The notes under the pieces were generated by a model, which was not told where the DNA came from, ran no database searches, and worked only from the letters and a program-made list of their open reading frames with translations. Made by a program: the position numbers and the translations under genes. This document shows positions 36,159 to 45,641 of a stretch of DNA of 64,000 nucleotides, one piece after another. Every line of letters starts with the position of its first letter. Positions within the stretch are counted from its first letter, which is position 1. The DNA is taken from the NCBI RefSeq assembly GCF_021353295.2, contig NZ_CP120635.1:2745501-2809500 (forward strand). Direction: 5' to 3'. The DNA comes from Pseudodesulfovibrio thermohalotolerans. GTDB taxonomy: Bacteria > Desulfobacterota > Desulfovibrionia > Desulfovibrionales > Desulfovibrionaceae.

Positions 36159-38984
36159 CTACCCCTGCGGCCTGGAGATGCCGACGGTGACGGTTTTTGC
36201 CTGGTGGCGGATGGTGTCGATGGGGCGGGTCATTTCCTCGATGGCCTTGTTGAGGACCGTAAGGATGTCGGCCAGGCGCGCTTCGGTGGCGCAGATGGCC
36301 TCGGACTGGTTGACCAGCCAGAGCATATAGTTTGCCAGGGACGAGGCCACGCGGGCGGGCAGGGCCGAATCCGTCGCCCCGGAGGCGATCCGCTCGTTGC
36401 ATTTGTTCAGCGACACCAGGAGCTTGCCCCGGTCGAACCGGGCCGTGTCCTCAAGCATCTCCGCAATGAGGGCGCGGGCCTGGCGAAAGGGCTCGGCATG
36501 GGCGTCGATGGCCTTGGCCGCCGACACGCCCCACCAGTGGCCGGCCACGGTCTCCAGCACGAAATCCAGGCCGCCGCCCACGCGGGGCACCTTGATGGTC
36601 GCCTCGGCCACGGCGTCGAAACGGTCCTCGTCTTCGGCGCAGAACACGATGGGCGAGCCGTTGTGCGCCTTGAAGATCGTGGTCTCCTTGACCGTGTCCG
36701 TGACCACCATTTCGGGCAGGTCGGAGGCCATGACCAGGGTCAGCGGCTCGGTGGACAGGTCGATGTGCTTCTTGTCCTCGGTGACGTCGCACGGGATGGA
36801 TTTATAGCACAATTCCGAGAGCTTGATGCGCACTTCCTGGGCGGCCACGCAGTTGGAGCCGTTGCCGACCAGCGCCCAATAGCGGTGCACGGGCGCGAAT
36901 TTCCTCGCCACCTCGGCGATGGCCTCCTTGGTCTCCAGCACCCGGTCGATGCGGCCGGGCAAATTCTCCAGCGACTCGATCTCGCCGAGAATGGCGGGCC
37001 GGTCCAGGGTGCCGAGGATGTCGGCCAGCCACAGGGACAGCAGCTTGCCCGCCGCGATCTGGGAATAGAACGCCTTGGTCGAGGCAACTGCCATCTCCAC
37101 GTCGCGGCCGTTGGAGGTGTAGATGTACGAGTCGGACTTCTGCACCAGCGGCGAGTTGCGCCGGTTGACGATGCAGTTGACCCACGCGCCCCGGTCGCGG
37201 CAAAGGTCCACCACCCGGTTGGTGTCCGTGGTGGTGCCCGACTGCGACACAGGGATCAGGAACGCGTCGTCCATGCGCTCTTCGCCCATGAATCCGATCA
37301 GCTCCGAGCCGGTGTACGGCTCGATGGATATGCCCGTGCCCGACAGGGTGCGCCGCAGGAGTTGGGCCACGGCCATGGCGGCCACGGCGGCCGTGCCCTG
37401 GCCCACGCAGATTATCCGGCGGATGGGATGCTCGGTGTCGCGAAACCGTTCTACCAGGGCCGGGCCGTGCCCGAATCCCTCGGGCAGGAATTCCACCCCG
37501 CCGTTCTTCTTGAGATATTTCCCGTGCAGGGTGTTGCGCACCGAGTCCGGGGCCTCGTGGATTTCCTTCTCGATGTAGTGGGTGAACTCGCCCCGGAAGA
37601 TGTCCCGGGAGAAAATCTCGATCTTTTCCTCGGCCAGCTCGACGGGCTCGCCGTTGTCCAGGTACCGGGCCACGGGGATGGCGTTCTCGGGGTCGGTGTC
37701 TTTGAGGACCACGGATACGCCGCCCTGCCTGTGCACGGCCACGGGGAAGGAGGAGCGGGCGCGGGCGGCCATGCCGTAGGCCTCGCTCGCCACCAGCCAG
37801 CCGTCCCGGGTCCTGCCGATGTAGAAGGATTGGCCCGACCCCTTTTGGGCCAGGAACTGGGAGTCGAAATCATTGAGGTTCTGCATGACCACGGCCAGGG
37901 AGCCATCGCACCGCCTGAGCACGTTGCGGAACCGCTCCTCGGCGTCGCCCTTGTTCTCCACGCCCAAGTGAAAAAGCACGGGCAGGATCTTGGCGTCCGT
38001 GGAGATGGCGGGCGGAATGAGCGCGCCCTTGGCCAGGACCGACTCCTCGACCAGGGTGCGGTAGTTGTCCACGTCGCCGTTGAGCACGAACATGGTCTTT
38101 TCCAGCCCGGTGGACATGTCGCCCTCGACCAGCCCGTCCACGGGGTGGCAGTTGGGCACGGAAATGATGCCGTTGGACGCCCAGCGGGTGTGGGCGATGA
38201 TATTCAGGGTCTGCAACCCCTCGGACATGGTCCAGAGCAGGTCGTCGCGCCGGATGAAGTCGCGCAGGGCCGCGCCGTTGTCCCCGAGCTGGCCCACGAG
38301 CTGGGCCACCTTGTAGAGGAAGCGGCAGGCGGTCCGGCCGTCGGCGAGCTTGCGCACCAGCACCTGCCGGGTGTCGGCGTTGCCGATGGAGCAGCGGTCC
38401 GCCAGCTCCTGCTTCTGCTCGGCGGTCAGGGCCAGCTCCGGGTCCGCGCCCTCGGGCAGGATAAAGGCCAGGGCCACGCCCGACGAGTCGCGGCCGCGCA
38501 CTTCGAGCTTGTCGATGGACTGGAGGACCTGCTCGGCTCCCCAGGCCAGGAAATGCCGGTCGCGGGCGTCCGGTGCGTCGGCCAAGTCGCCGGGCATGAG
38601 CGACAGGGTGCGGTCCCTGTTGACCAGGACCTCCTGCTCGATCTGCCACAAATAGTCGTCCAGGGTCTCGCGCAACCCTTCGAGCTCGTCGGTGCGCGGT
38701 CCCTGCTCCAGCTTCACGGCAGCCGCGTTGCGCAGATTCCGGATGGTGTCCCGGATGGACGAAAGCGCCCGCAACGCCTCGGGATCGCTCACGAGCCGCA
38801 TGTGCAGCCCAAAGGACATGAGGTCGTAGAACCGCTCCGCCAGCTCATCCAGCGGCTTGGCGGCGTCGAATAGATCGCCGCTTTCCCGGACCGCGCCAAA
38901 GGAGGCTTCAAGGTCGGCGAGCCAGGGCACGTCCGGCACGTGCAGCCACAGCCTGTTGCTCAAAAAACTCGCGATTCCGCACAT
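36159..38984 (-). CDS. Oversized GlmS-like protein (glutaminase plus two SIS domains)
   Basis: The ATG at 38984 (GGAGA upstream) gives MCGIAS, exposing the catalytic cysteine of a class-II glutaminase. Further glutaminase motifs are HTRWAS and NGDVDNYRTL. The SIS half has SQSGTTTDTNR and VASTKAFYSQ as in GlmS. The C-terminus holds the stretch HQAKTVTVG, close to the usual GlmS end, plus six residues. At 941 residues it exceeds E. coli GlmS (609) by about 330. The extra length is mainly an insert between the first strand and HTRWAS, and a helical region near residues 830-930. Expected role: glucosamine-6-phosphate from fructose-6-phosphate and glutamine. It lies between prsR and the assembly operon. 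Confidence 0.85.
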   Translation of the reverse strand: MCGIASFLSNRLWLHVPDVPWLADLEASFGAVRESGDLFDAAKPLDELAERFYDLMSFGLHMRLVSDPEALRALSSIRDTIRNLRNAAAVKLEQGPRTDELEGLRETLDDYLWQIEQEVLVNRDRTLSLMPGDLADAPDARDRHFLAWGAEQVLQSIDKLEVRGRDSSGVALAFILPEGADPELALTAEQKQELADRCSIGNADTRQVLVRKLADGRTACRFLYKVAQLVGQLGDNGAALRDFIRRDDLLWTMSEGLQTLNIIAHTRWASNGIISVPNCHPVDGLVEGDMSTGLEKTMFVLNGDVDNYRTLVEESVLAKGALIPPAISTDAKILPVLFHLGVENKGDAEERFRNVLRRCDGSLAVVMQNLNDFDSQFLAQKGSGQSFYIGRTRDGWLVASEAYGMAARARSSFPVAVHRQGGVSVVLKDTDPENAIPVARYLDNGEPVELAEEKIEIFSRDIFRGEFTHYIEKEIHEAPDSVRNTLHGKYLKKNGGVEFLPEGFGHGPALVERFRDTEHPIRRIICVGQGTAAVAAMAVAQLLRRTLSGTGISIEPYTGSELIGFMGEERMDDAFLIPVSQSGTTTDTNRVVDLCRDRGAWVNCIVNRRNSPLVQKSDSYIYTSNGRDVEMAVASTKAFYSQIAAGKLLSLWLADILGTLDRPAILGEIESLENLPGRIDRVLETKEAIAEVARKFAPVHRYWALVGNGSNCVAAQEVRIKLSELCYKSIPCDVTEDKKHIDLSTEPLTLVMASDLPEMVVTDTVKETTIFKAHNGSPIVFCAEDEDRFDAVAEATIKVPRVGGGLDFVLETVAGHWWGVSAAKAIDAHAEPFRQARALIAEMLEDTARFDRGKLLVSLNKCNERIASGATDSALPARVASSLANYMLWLVNQSEAICATEARLADILTVLNKAIEEMTRPIDTIRHQAKTVTVGISRPQG

Positions 38985-39084
38985 AGTTCCTATCTCCTTC
39001 CCTTCAATCGACCTTGCGTCTGCTCTTGTCCTCAAGCGGATGGCATCGCACCCGCCCGGACGGCGGCCGTATGCGCGTCGCCGC

Positions 39085-40446
39085 CTAATCGCCCCTGAGG
39101 TTGTGCCGTTTCATCAAATCGTACAGGGTCGGACGGCTCACCCCGAGCGCGCCCGCGGCCTTTGCCACGTTGCCGGAATGTCGGTTCAAGGCGGATTCCA
39201 CCATGTCCCGCTCCAGCAGGGAGCGCGCTTCCTTGAGGGAGATATCGTCCGACCGCTGCCTGACGCGTGCGGCCTCGTCCGGGCTCAAGCCCAGATCCTC
39301 GGGGGTAATCTCGGGGCCGTTGGCCATGATTACCGCCCGCTTGACCCGGTTTTCCAACTCTCGGATGTTGCCCGGCCAGTCGTAGCCGCGGATGCACTCC
39401 ATGGCCTTGCGGCTGAAGCTCTTGAAATCCTTGCGGGGACCGATGTTGACGCTCTTGTTGAAATAGTTGGCCAGCAGCTCAATGTCGTCGCCGCGCTCCC
39501 GAAGTGGAGGCAGGGCGATGTTCATCACCCCTATGCGGTAGAAGAGGTCCTCGCGAAGGGTCCCGTTGGCCATGGCCTCGTTGATGTCGATGTTGGTGGC
39601 CGTGATGATGCGAACGTCCACGCCGATCTCCTTGCGGCCGCCCACCCGGGTAATGACCATCTCCTGCAGGAAGCGCAGCAGCTTGACCTGAAGCTGCATG
39701 GGCATTTCCCCCACCTCGTCAAGAAAGAGGGTGCCCTTGTCCGCGTATTCCACCTTGCCCTTGACCGTCTTGTTCGCCCCGGTGAAGGCCCCCTTCTCGT
39801 GGCCGAACAGCTCGGATTCGAGCAGGTTCTCCGGAATGGCTCCGCAGTTGATGCAGACCATTTCCTTTTCGGCACGCAAACTCTTCCTGTGAATGGCGCG
39901 GGCCACCAGTTCCTTGCCGGTGCCGGACTCCCCGGTGATGAGCACGGGCACGTCGGATGCGGCCACCCGCTCGATCTGGGTGAACACCTGGCGGATGCCG
40001 GAGCACTCGCCGACGATGCCCAGTTCGTTGACCGACTGCTGGCGGAGATTCAGGTTCTCGGTCTCCAGGGTCTTCAGGTACATGGCCCGCTCGACGATGA
40101 CCTTGAGTTCGTTGAGGTCGATGGGCTTCTTGTAATAGTCGTAGGCCCCGAGCTGCACGGCCTTGAGCGCGGCGTCATGCTCCTCGTTGCCGGTGATGAC
40201 GATGACCTTGACCAGGGGGTCGATACGCAGGATTTCGCCCAGAACCCGCAACCCTTCCTCCACGCCGTTCTCGTTGGGCGGCAACCCAAGGTCCAAAGTG
40301 ACCACGGGCGGACGGTGCTTCTCGAACAGGGCCAGGCCCTCGACGCCGTCACAGCCGAAAAGCAGTTCGTAGTTGGAGCGCGACAGCCCCCACTTGAGCT
40401 GGCGGCGAACTTCCTCGTTGTCGTCTATGATGAGTAATTTCTGCAT
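39085..40446 (-). CDS. prsR: PrsR, XrtA-system sigma-54-dependent response regulator
   Basis: The 453-residue regulator has a receiver domain with acceptor D52. Its sequence includes [15 protein letters not shown], the longer loop typical of PrsR proteins. An AAA+ domain follows with GESGTGKE, the GAFTGA loop in [10 protein letters not shown], and a Fis-type helix-turn-helix ([21 protein letters not shown]). It is known to activate exosortase-system genes through RpoN. It lies 23 nt after prsK. The strong sigma-54 box before prsT is its likely target. Confidence 0.95.
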   Translation of the reverse strand: MQKLLIIDDNEEVRRQLKWGLSRSNYELLFGCDGVEGLALFEKHRPPVVTLDLGLPPNENGVEEGLRVLGEILRIDPLVKVIVITGNEEHDAALKAVQLGAYDYYKKPIDLNELKVIVERAMYLKTLETENLNLRQQSVNELGIVGECSGIRQVFTQIERVAASDVPVLITGESGTGKELVARAIHRKSLRAEKEMVCINCGAIPENLLESELFGHEKGAFTGANKTVKGKVEYADKGTLFLDEVGEMPMQLQVKLLRFLQEMVITRVGGRKEIGVDVRIITATNIDINEAMANGTLREDLFYRIGVMNIALPPLRERGDDIELLANYFNKSVNIGPRKDFKSFSRKAMECIRGYDWPGNIRELENRVKRAVIMANGPEITPEDLGLSPDEAARVRQRSDDISLKEARSLLERDMVESALNRHSGNVAKAAGALGVSRPTLYDLMKRHNLRGD

Positions 40447-40469
40447 AATGTATTATGGCTGATCGCCGC

Positions 40470-42533
40470 TTAGACGTTGTCGCCGGACGGATCGGGCAGC
40501 ACCACGCTGAATACCGCCCCGCCTGCATCGCCCGCCGTGGCGTAAAGACCGCCACCGTGGGCCTCGACGATTCGCTTGCTCTGGTACAAGCCGATCCCCA
40601 TGCCCTTCTTCTTCGTGGTTTTGAAGGGCACGAAGAGGCCCTCCTTGAGGATGTCCTCGTTAATGCCGCGCCCGTTGTCGATGACCCGGAAAACAGGCCC
40701 GTTGTCGTACTCCGCCTGAACCGTGAACTTGTTGCTCTCCCCGGCTTCAAGAGCATTGAGAAAAAGATTGAGGGCGACCTTGCGCATCTGCTCCACGTCC
40801 ACTTTCGCCTTGACCCCGTTGCCCTTGAATTCGATCTCCGCGTCGGGCACTTCCCTGGCGGCGTCCCTGGCCAGATCGAGAAGATCGATCACCTCAAGCC
40901 TGAGGGAGTCGTTCTTGGGGATGTTGGTCAGTTGCGCGATAAGCTCGTTCATCCGGGTGACGATGTTGCCCAGGGAATCGAGCATGTCCTCCTGGAACTC
41001 CTTGTCGTCGATGAATTCGCGGGCGTTCTCGGCCAGCAGGGAAAGGGGGTAGACCTGATTCTTGAGATCGTGGAGGACAAAGGCCGCCACCCGGCCGAAC
41101 CCCTCCATATCGCGGGCTTCGGCCAACTCGTCGCCCAGGCGGATATTCACGACAAGGGCGGCCACCTGGCCCGCCAAGGTCTCCATCAACTCCCTATCCT
41201 CCACATCGTACCGCTCAAGCGGATTGATGGGGGATCCAAGCAGGATAAGACCGTGCAGGACGTCGTTGCTCATGATCGGCAGGATGAAACGGATCTTCCG
41301 ATCCTTGAGGAAGGCGGCCACCTCCTCCTCCTCGCATTCGATCGGCCGCTCCTTGAGGTCCAGGAGACCGGCATTCTCGGCAAGCGTGGCCATCAGCAAG
41401 GACTTGTGCGACAGGGTCAGCCTGGTTTCGTCCATCTCGTGCAGCAGAACCGGCGAATAATCCCGGCTGTGGCGGCCCTGCAGGAACATGGCGCCGTTGC
41501 CGACACCGAAAATCTCGCAATAGAAAATCAAGATGTTGCGGTACAACTCTTCACGGGTACCGGCGTTGATGACGCGGTTGGTGAACTTCTTCCACTCGTC
41601 GCGGTAGTCGTACTTGTCGCCGTAGAAATGGCGCTGGATGAACAGCCGGACCTTCCGGCGAAGGCTCTCGGACAGCATACAGGCGATCAGGGCCAGGCCG
41701 CCGAGAAACGCCACGCCCATGAAGGCCACCGTGCTGAAATCGCTGCCGAAGAGCTTGATTCCCTCGCCAACAACGCCCACGCCCAGAAGAAAAAGGGCGA
41801 AAAACATGAACACGAAGGAACGGAAGGCGAGCTGACGCGATATGACGATATGCTCATCACTGCCCCGGCTCAGCTCGGAATACATAATCAGAAGCACACC
41901 GAGCCCCGCGCCCCAGGCGCGCTGGAGTTGGTAATCCATGTCCAGGGAGCGCAACGCCAGACTCTGGCTGAAGTAGAGCATGTAGGTGGCGATAATCGCC
42001 CCGGCTCCAAGGATGGCGAACTTGATCTTCCACTTGATGCCGTGGCGCGCGCTGGTAACCGTCACCTCCAGGTTGAAGAGGCTTACGGCCATCAGCAGGA
42101 GAATCTGGAGATAGAAGAAAAAGGCCACGGGTTCCAGGAACAGGACCCTGTCCATCTCGAAATCCGGGGAATAGAAGAACCGGGAGGCCGGAAAAATGAC
42201 GGTCATGACGGCGGGAATGAAGGAAAGGATCATCAACGCCTTGTGAATGATCGGCACCCGCTTGAAGGAAAATTCCCGGTTGTAGGACTGGCTGAAGAAC
42301 AGGAGCACGGGGCACAGGGCCGCCTCAACCCACAGGGCCGGGCGCTTGTAGACCATGTATTCGGTCGCGTGTTCAAGCGCGAGGTAGTCCAGGATGTTCA
42401 AGGCCGCAAACGACCACAAGGCAAGGGTCAGGGTCAACCGCGACAGGGAAACCCCGTTCCGCACCAGACCATATACCGGATAGAGGACCAGCAGGACCGC
42501 CACCAGCATCTGACTTACCATCATAACCGTCAT
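40470..42533 (-). CDS. prsK: PrsK, XrtA-system membrane histidine kinase
   Basis: The 687-residue protein has an N-terminal membrane part of about eight helices (residues 1-290), a GAF-like domain (about 325-465) and a kinase core. The phosphorylated histidine is H488 in the motif VLHDLKNQ. The ATP-binding part has the N and G boxes (LFLNALEA, DNGRGI, GMGIGLYQSKRIV). It matches the PrsK family, which pairs with PrsR. GGAGATA precedes the ATG, 3 nt after epsI. Confidence 0.95.
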   Translation of the reverse strand: MTVMMVSQMLVAVLLVLYPVYGLVRNGVSLSRLTLTLALWSFAALNILDYLALEHATEYMVYKRPALWVEAALCPVLLFFSQSYNREFSFKRVPIIHKALMILSFIPAVMTVIFPASRFFYSPDFEMDRVLFLEPVAFFFYLQILLLMAVSLFNLEVTVTSARHGIKWKIKFAILGAGAIIATYMLYFSQSLALRSLDMDYQLQRAWGAGLGVLLIMYSELSRGSDEHIVISRQLAFRSFVFMFFALFLLGVGVVGEGIKLFGSDFSTVAFMGVAFLGGLALIACMLSESLRRKVRLFIQRHFYGDKYDYRDEWKKFTNRVINAGTREELYRNILIFYCEIFGVGNGAMFLQGRHSRDYSPVLLHEMDETRLTLSHKSLLMATLAENAGLLDLKERPIECEEEEVAAFLKDRKIRFILPIMSNDVLHGLILLGSPINPLERYDVEDRELMETLAGQVAALVVNIRLGDELAEARDMEGFGRVAAFVLHDLKNQVYPLSLLAENAREFIDDKEFQEDMLDSLGNIVTRMNELIAQLTNIPKNDSLRLEVIDLLDLARDAAREVPDAEIEFKGNGVKAKVDVEQMRKVALNLFLNALEAGESNKFTVQAEYDNGPVFRVIDNGRGINEDILKEGLFVPFKTTKKKGMGIGLYQSKRIVEAHGGGLYATAGDAGGAVFSVVLPDPSGDNV

Positions 42534-42536
42534 GGC

Positions 42537-43178
42537 CTATCTCCCCCCTGTGGGCGCAGGCAGGAACGCCTCGATCACAGGGTAGAAGTCCTCGGCGAAA
42601 CGTTGCAGCGTCCGCTCCGCCCCGCCGTTCTCGTCGGGAATCTCCGTGGACAGGCGAATAAACGCGCTGTCCCGCCTGCGGCTGGTTATGGACCCTATGA
42701 TCTCCTCGATCTTGAGGGCGTATTCGTTGGTCACAATCTTGCCGCAAACCTGGAACCAATAGAGCATGGTCACGGTCGACTCGCTCTTGTCGTAGGCGGC
42801 CTGGACCGCCTTCATGCTCCGGCCGCCCAAATCGATCCCGACGATCTTTTCGAACCGTTGCAACCAGCCGCCGCCGGGCAGACAATTGCGGGGGGAGTGG
42901 ATGGGACCGGCATCCGGCCCGCCGTCGTGATAGCCGAGATACAGCTCAACCACCCGGCCCTGTTCGTCCCTGTACTGCCTGGACACATAGCCCGTGGCCT
43001 GAAGGACTTCGAGGATGCCCTGGGCATACCGCCACTCATGGACCATGCGCCACTGGCCGACCTTGACCGGAAACTCGCCCAAGGGTCGACTCAAGGGCAC
43101 GGCCACATCGCTATGCAGATTGACAAAGGCCCCGGCGCACAGAACCAGGAGGCAGATGATGAAAATTCTACGCTTCAT
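42537..43178 (-). CDS. epsI: EpsI-family exosortase-associated protein
   Basis: The 213-residue protein has one N-terminal membrane segment or uncleaved signal (IFIICLLVLCAGAFV) and then a periplasmic domain. It holds the EpsI pattern: YRDEQGRVVELYLGYHDGG, SPRNCLPGGGW and LYWFQVCG. EpsI is often fused to the exosortase; here it is separate. It is thought to aid EPS biosynthesis, mechanism unknown. Start at 43178 has GGGAGA upstream and overlaps the exosortase end by 11 nt. Confidence 0.9.
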   Translation of the reverse strand: MKRRIFIICLLVLCAGAFVNLHSDVAVPLSRPLGEFPVKVGQWRMVHEWRYAQGILEVLQATGYVSRQYRDEQGRVVELYLGYHDGGPDAGPIHSPRNCLPGGGWLQRFEKIVGIDLGGRSMKAVQAAYDKSESTVTMLYWFQVCGKIVTNEYALKIEEIIGSITSRRRDSAFIRLSTEIPDENGGAERTLQRFAEDFYPVIEAFLPAPTGGR

Positions 43179-44019
43179 GACGTTTCTCCCAGAGCCTGAG
43201 CAGGAAGCAAGTTCCGCCGAGGAAGAACATGGCCATGCAGAATACTGCCAGCCCGGCGAATTCATGGAAGAATCCCTCGGCTGCGGCTTGTCCGTAATGG
43301 TGCGCCAACTGACCGGTGGCGACCACGCGAATAATGTTGGTGAGGACCGCGAACGGAATGGCCGAGATCACGAGCAAAAGCCGTGTCCAAGGCGATTTGA
43401 GCGTCAGAAAGGCCAAGGTCACGGCCAATGCGATAAGGGAAACGAGCGAACGCAGCCCGCTGCACGCGTCGGCCACCTCAAGCACGATGTTCGGGAAGGC
43501 GATGATGTTGCCCTCCCGCCACACGGCGTAGCCCATCAGCTTGAGAACGCCCACGGACACCTTGGCCACGAACAGCTTGAGCGGAAATGCCAGTGCGTCG
43601 TAGAGAATATAGGGAAGCGGCACCATGAGGACCAGGTACCCGATGGGCAGGCGAAGCCGCTTGAAAACGCCTACGCCGAAAAGATAGAGCACACACCCGG
43701 CCAGGACCACGATCAGCGACAGGCGCATGTTGAACAGTTCCGTGGCGAGCCAGGCGAAAGCGAACTGAACCAATCCCAGCAGGATGACCAAAAGCCCCCA
43801 GCTGGACGGCTTGACTTCGACCGCCTTCAAATTGTCCCAATCCCGCCACACGAACCAACCGGCGATGATCGGGATGAGGAAGCCGTGCGAGTAGTTGTCG
43901 TCAAGGTACCAGTTGGCGACCAGCCGCTGGAGAACCGGCGCATAGGCCGCTCCCAAAACCAACGGCACGGCCAGGAGCCACCATCCGTACCTGCCCAATG
44001 TGTCCCGTAATGTCGTCAT
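43168..44019 (-). CDS. xrtA: Exosortase (XrtA/EpsH family transmembrane cysteine protease)
   Basis: The 283-residue inner-membrane protein has about eight helices. The catalytic cysteine lies in DACSGLRSL, the arginine in NIIRVVATG, and the histidine in FFHEFAG, the three invariant exosortase residues. The early motif DDNYSHGFLIP is also characteristic. Exosortases cleave and sort PEP-CTERM-type proteins to the surface. XrtA assignment rests on the neighbours (PrsK, PrsR, PrsT, FemAB, deacetylase). No PEP-CTERM-type substrate is encoded in this window. ATG at 44019 has AGGTGA upstream. Confidence 0.92.
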   Translation of the reverse strand: MTTLRDTLGRYGWWLLAVPLVLGAAYAPVLQRLVANWYLDDNYSHGFLIPIIAGWFVWRDWDNLKAVEVKPSSWGLLVILLGLVQFAFAWLATELFNMRLSLIVVLAGCVLYLFGVGVFKRLRLPIGYLVLMVPLPYILYDALAFPLKLFVAKVSVGVLKLMGYAVWREGNIIAFPNIVLEVADACSGLRSLVSLIALAVTLAFLTLKSPWTRLLLVISAIPFAVLTNIIRVVATGQLAHHYGQAAAEGFFHEFAGLAVFCMAMFFLGGTCFLLRLWEKRHEA

Positions 44020-44293
44020 ATTCCAATCACCTGATCCTCGGGATAGCCCGTTCATTTCGCACAAAAAAAGTGCTCGATCCTCTGCGTATTTCGAACGATC
44101 GGCACTTGCTCGCCACCGACCTCACCTTGTTGTCCGGGACTTCGGCTCCGGCCGAAGCCGGTCTGGCGGGCACATGCCCTGCCGCAAATCTTTGCAAACG
44201 TGTGGTCGTTCCTTGTCTCCGGAATACAGTGGCCGGGATCAGGCTGATTGCTATGTCTATGTCACCTTCGTTACCTCCCTCTCTTCTCAGTCA

Positions 44294-45529
44294 TCAATAC
44301 ACCCAGGACACGGACAGGCCCACGGTGTTGGATATGTAGTCGTCCTCCGACCGTTCGGCGTCGTTGTCCTTGAATCGATAATTGAGACTACAGCTAAACT
44401 GTTCCGAGAGCTCGTAGCGAAGGCTGGTCAACGCGAACAAATACTTGTCGCTGTCCGGATTCGTGTCCAAATCCATGTAGACATTGTAGTTGAATCCCAA
44501 CCGTTCCGTGAGCTGATGCCCTCCTTTTATGCTTGGCCGCCAGTAGGTCGTCCTGCTGGTCCTGTTTTCCGACTCATAATCCCTGTATTCCAGCGCGACG
44601 GCGAAGTGACCCCGCGCGTATTCGCGGTCAATCTCGACGCCGTGCCTGAACTCGTTCTTGGTTACGGACGACGTCGGATCCTCGGCAAAGTCCATTTCGG
44701 TGTACACGATGCCGGTCAACCGGTTGGAAAAGGCGTGGGTTATGCTCAGGGAATACGGCACATACTGCTTGTCCGTGGCCCGGGTCAGCACATAATCCGT
44801 GTATGTGGGCGAGATGCTCGCCTCCACGAAAGAGCCTTCCGCGTAGGAGTACATGGCCCCTAGAGTGGTGCTGTAGCGATTGAACCCGCCTTCCTCGAAC
44901 CGGGGGTCCTGCTTGTCGTACCCGACGCCGAGCGTCATGGAGAACCTTTCGGTCAATTCGTGATTCACGTCGGCGAAGAGCGAATAGACCCGCTTGTCCA
45001 CGTTGTCTTCTTCCGAATACCAAATGTCCTTGAATTGCGCGCCCGTCGTTAAGGTCGTCCGCTCCTGCAGGGGAAAACTGAAATACGGCTTGAACGAAAA
45101 GATGTTCTGATCCGTGGTGCCGTTGCTGGTATCGCCTTCCGGAACTTCGCCACGTTCCACATTCTGGTAGACCATCTGATAATTGTCGCTGATGTCGACG
45201 TAGAACAGGTCTTTGATGGCCTCCACGGCCAGACTCGACGTGAGGTAGTTGTTGTACTCGTCCGACAGGACCTGGTTGGCATACCGCTTGTGCTCGAAGT
45301 CGTAGGAAACGTCCAAAAGCACGCGGCTGTGTTCGTAAAGCAGGCTCAGACCGGGCTTGACGATTGCAACCCAATCGCCCGCACCGCCGTCGACCTCCTC
45401 CACATTGTCGTTGTACTCGCCGGTGACCGTCACGCGAGGCTGGAAGGTCAGTCCGGCAGCGGACGCCGCCGGACACAGACAAGCCGCAAGCAATACGGCC
45501 GCCAGCATTTTCGGGAGGAATGATGTCAT
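44294..45529 (-). CDS. Outer-membrane beta-barrel protein of the exosortase/EPS locus
   Basis: The 411-residue protein has a signal peptide (LAAVLLAACLCPAASA, then AGLTFQPRV). Alternating strands follow, many ending in aromatic residues, with the first one VTVTGEYNDNVEE. It ends in GLSVSWVY, an aromatic C-terminus as expected for BAM-inserted barrels. It resembles the PEP-CTERM system-associated outer-membrane proteins. A role as EPS porin, like BcsC or AlgE, is likely but not shown. Confidence 0.82.
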   Translation of the reverse strand: MTSFLPKMLAAVLLAACLCPAASAAGLTFQPRVTVTGEYNDNVEEVDGGAGDWVAIVKPGLSLLYEHSRVLLDVSYDFEHKRYANQVLSDEYNNYLTSSLAVEAIKDLFYVDISDNYQMVYQNVERGEVPEGDTSNGTTDQNIFSFKPYFSFPLQERTTLTTGAQFKDIWYSEEDNVDKRVYSLFADVNHELTERFSMTLGVGYDKQDPRFEEGGFNRYSTTLGAMYSYAEGSFVEASISPTYTDYVLTRATDKQYVPYSLSITHAFSNRLTGIVYTEMDFAEDPTSSVTKNEFRHGVEIDREYARGHFAVALEYRDYESENRTSRTTYWRPSIKGGHQLTERLGFNYNVYMDLDTNPDSDKYLFALTSLRYELSEQFSCSLNYRFKDNDAERSEDDYISNTVGLSVSWVY

Positions 45530-45641
45530 CTTGGAGTCCGGGTAAAGTCCTGCAGGTTACGTCAAAACGAAGAAAACCCCATCCAGATATTCCCTGCTTT
45601 ACTTTCAACATCAAATATTTGCAAGTGCTCGGAGACATAAT

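Noticed and set aside
36126..38873. 915-residue open frame antisense to the GlmS-like gene
   Set aside because: The sequence is low in complexity (H, G, Q, R, V) and lacks motifs, while the minus strand has all GlmS signatures.
44140..44157. Hairpin CTTCGGC-tccg-GCCGAAG between the outer-membrane protein and exosortase genes, considered as a terminator
   Set aside because: No T run follows on the minus strand, so it is not a standard terminator; it may still be a structured spacer.
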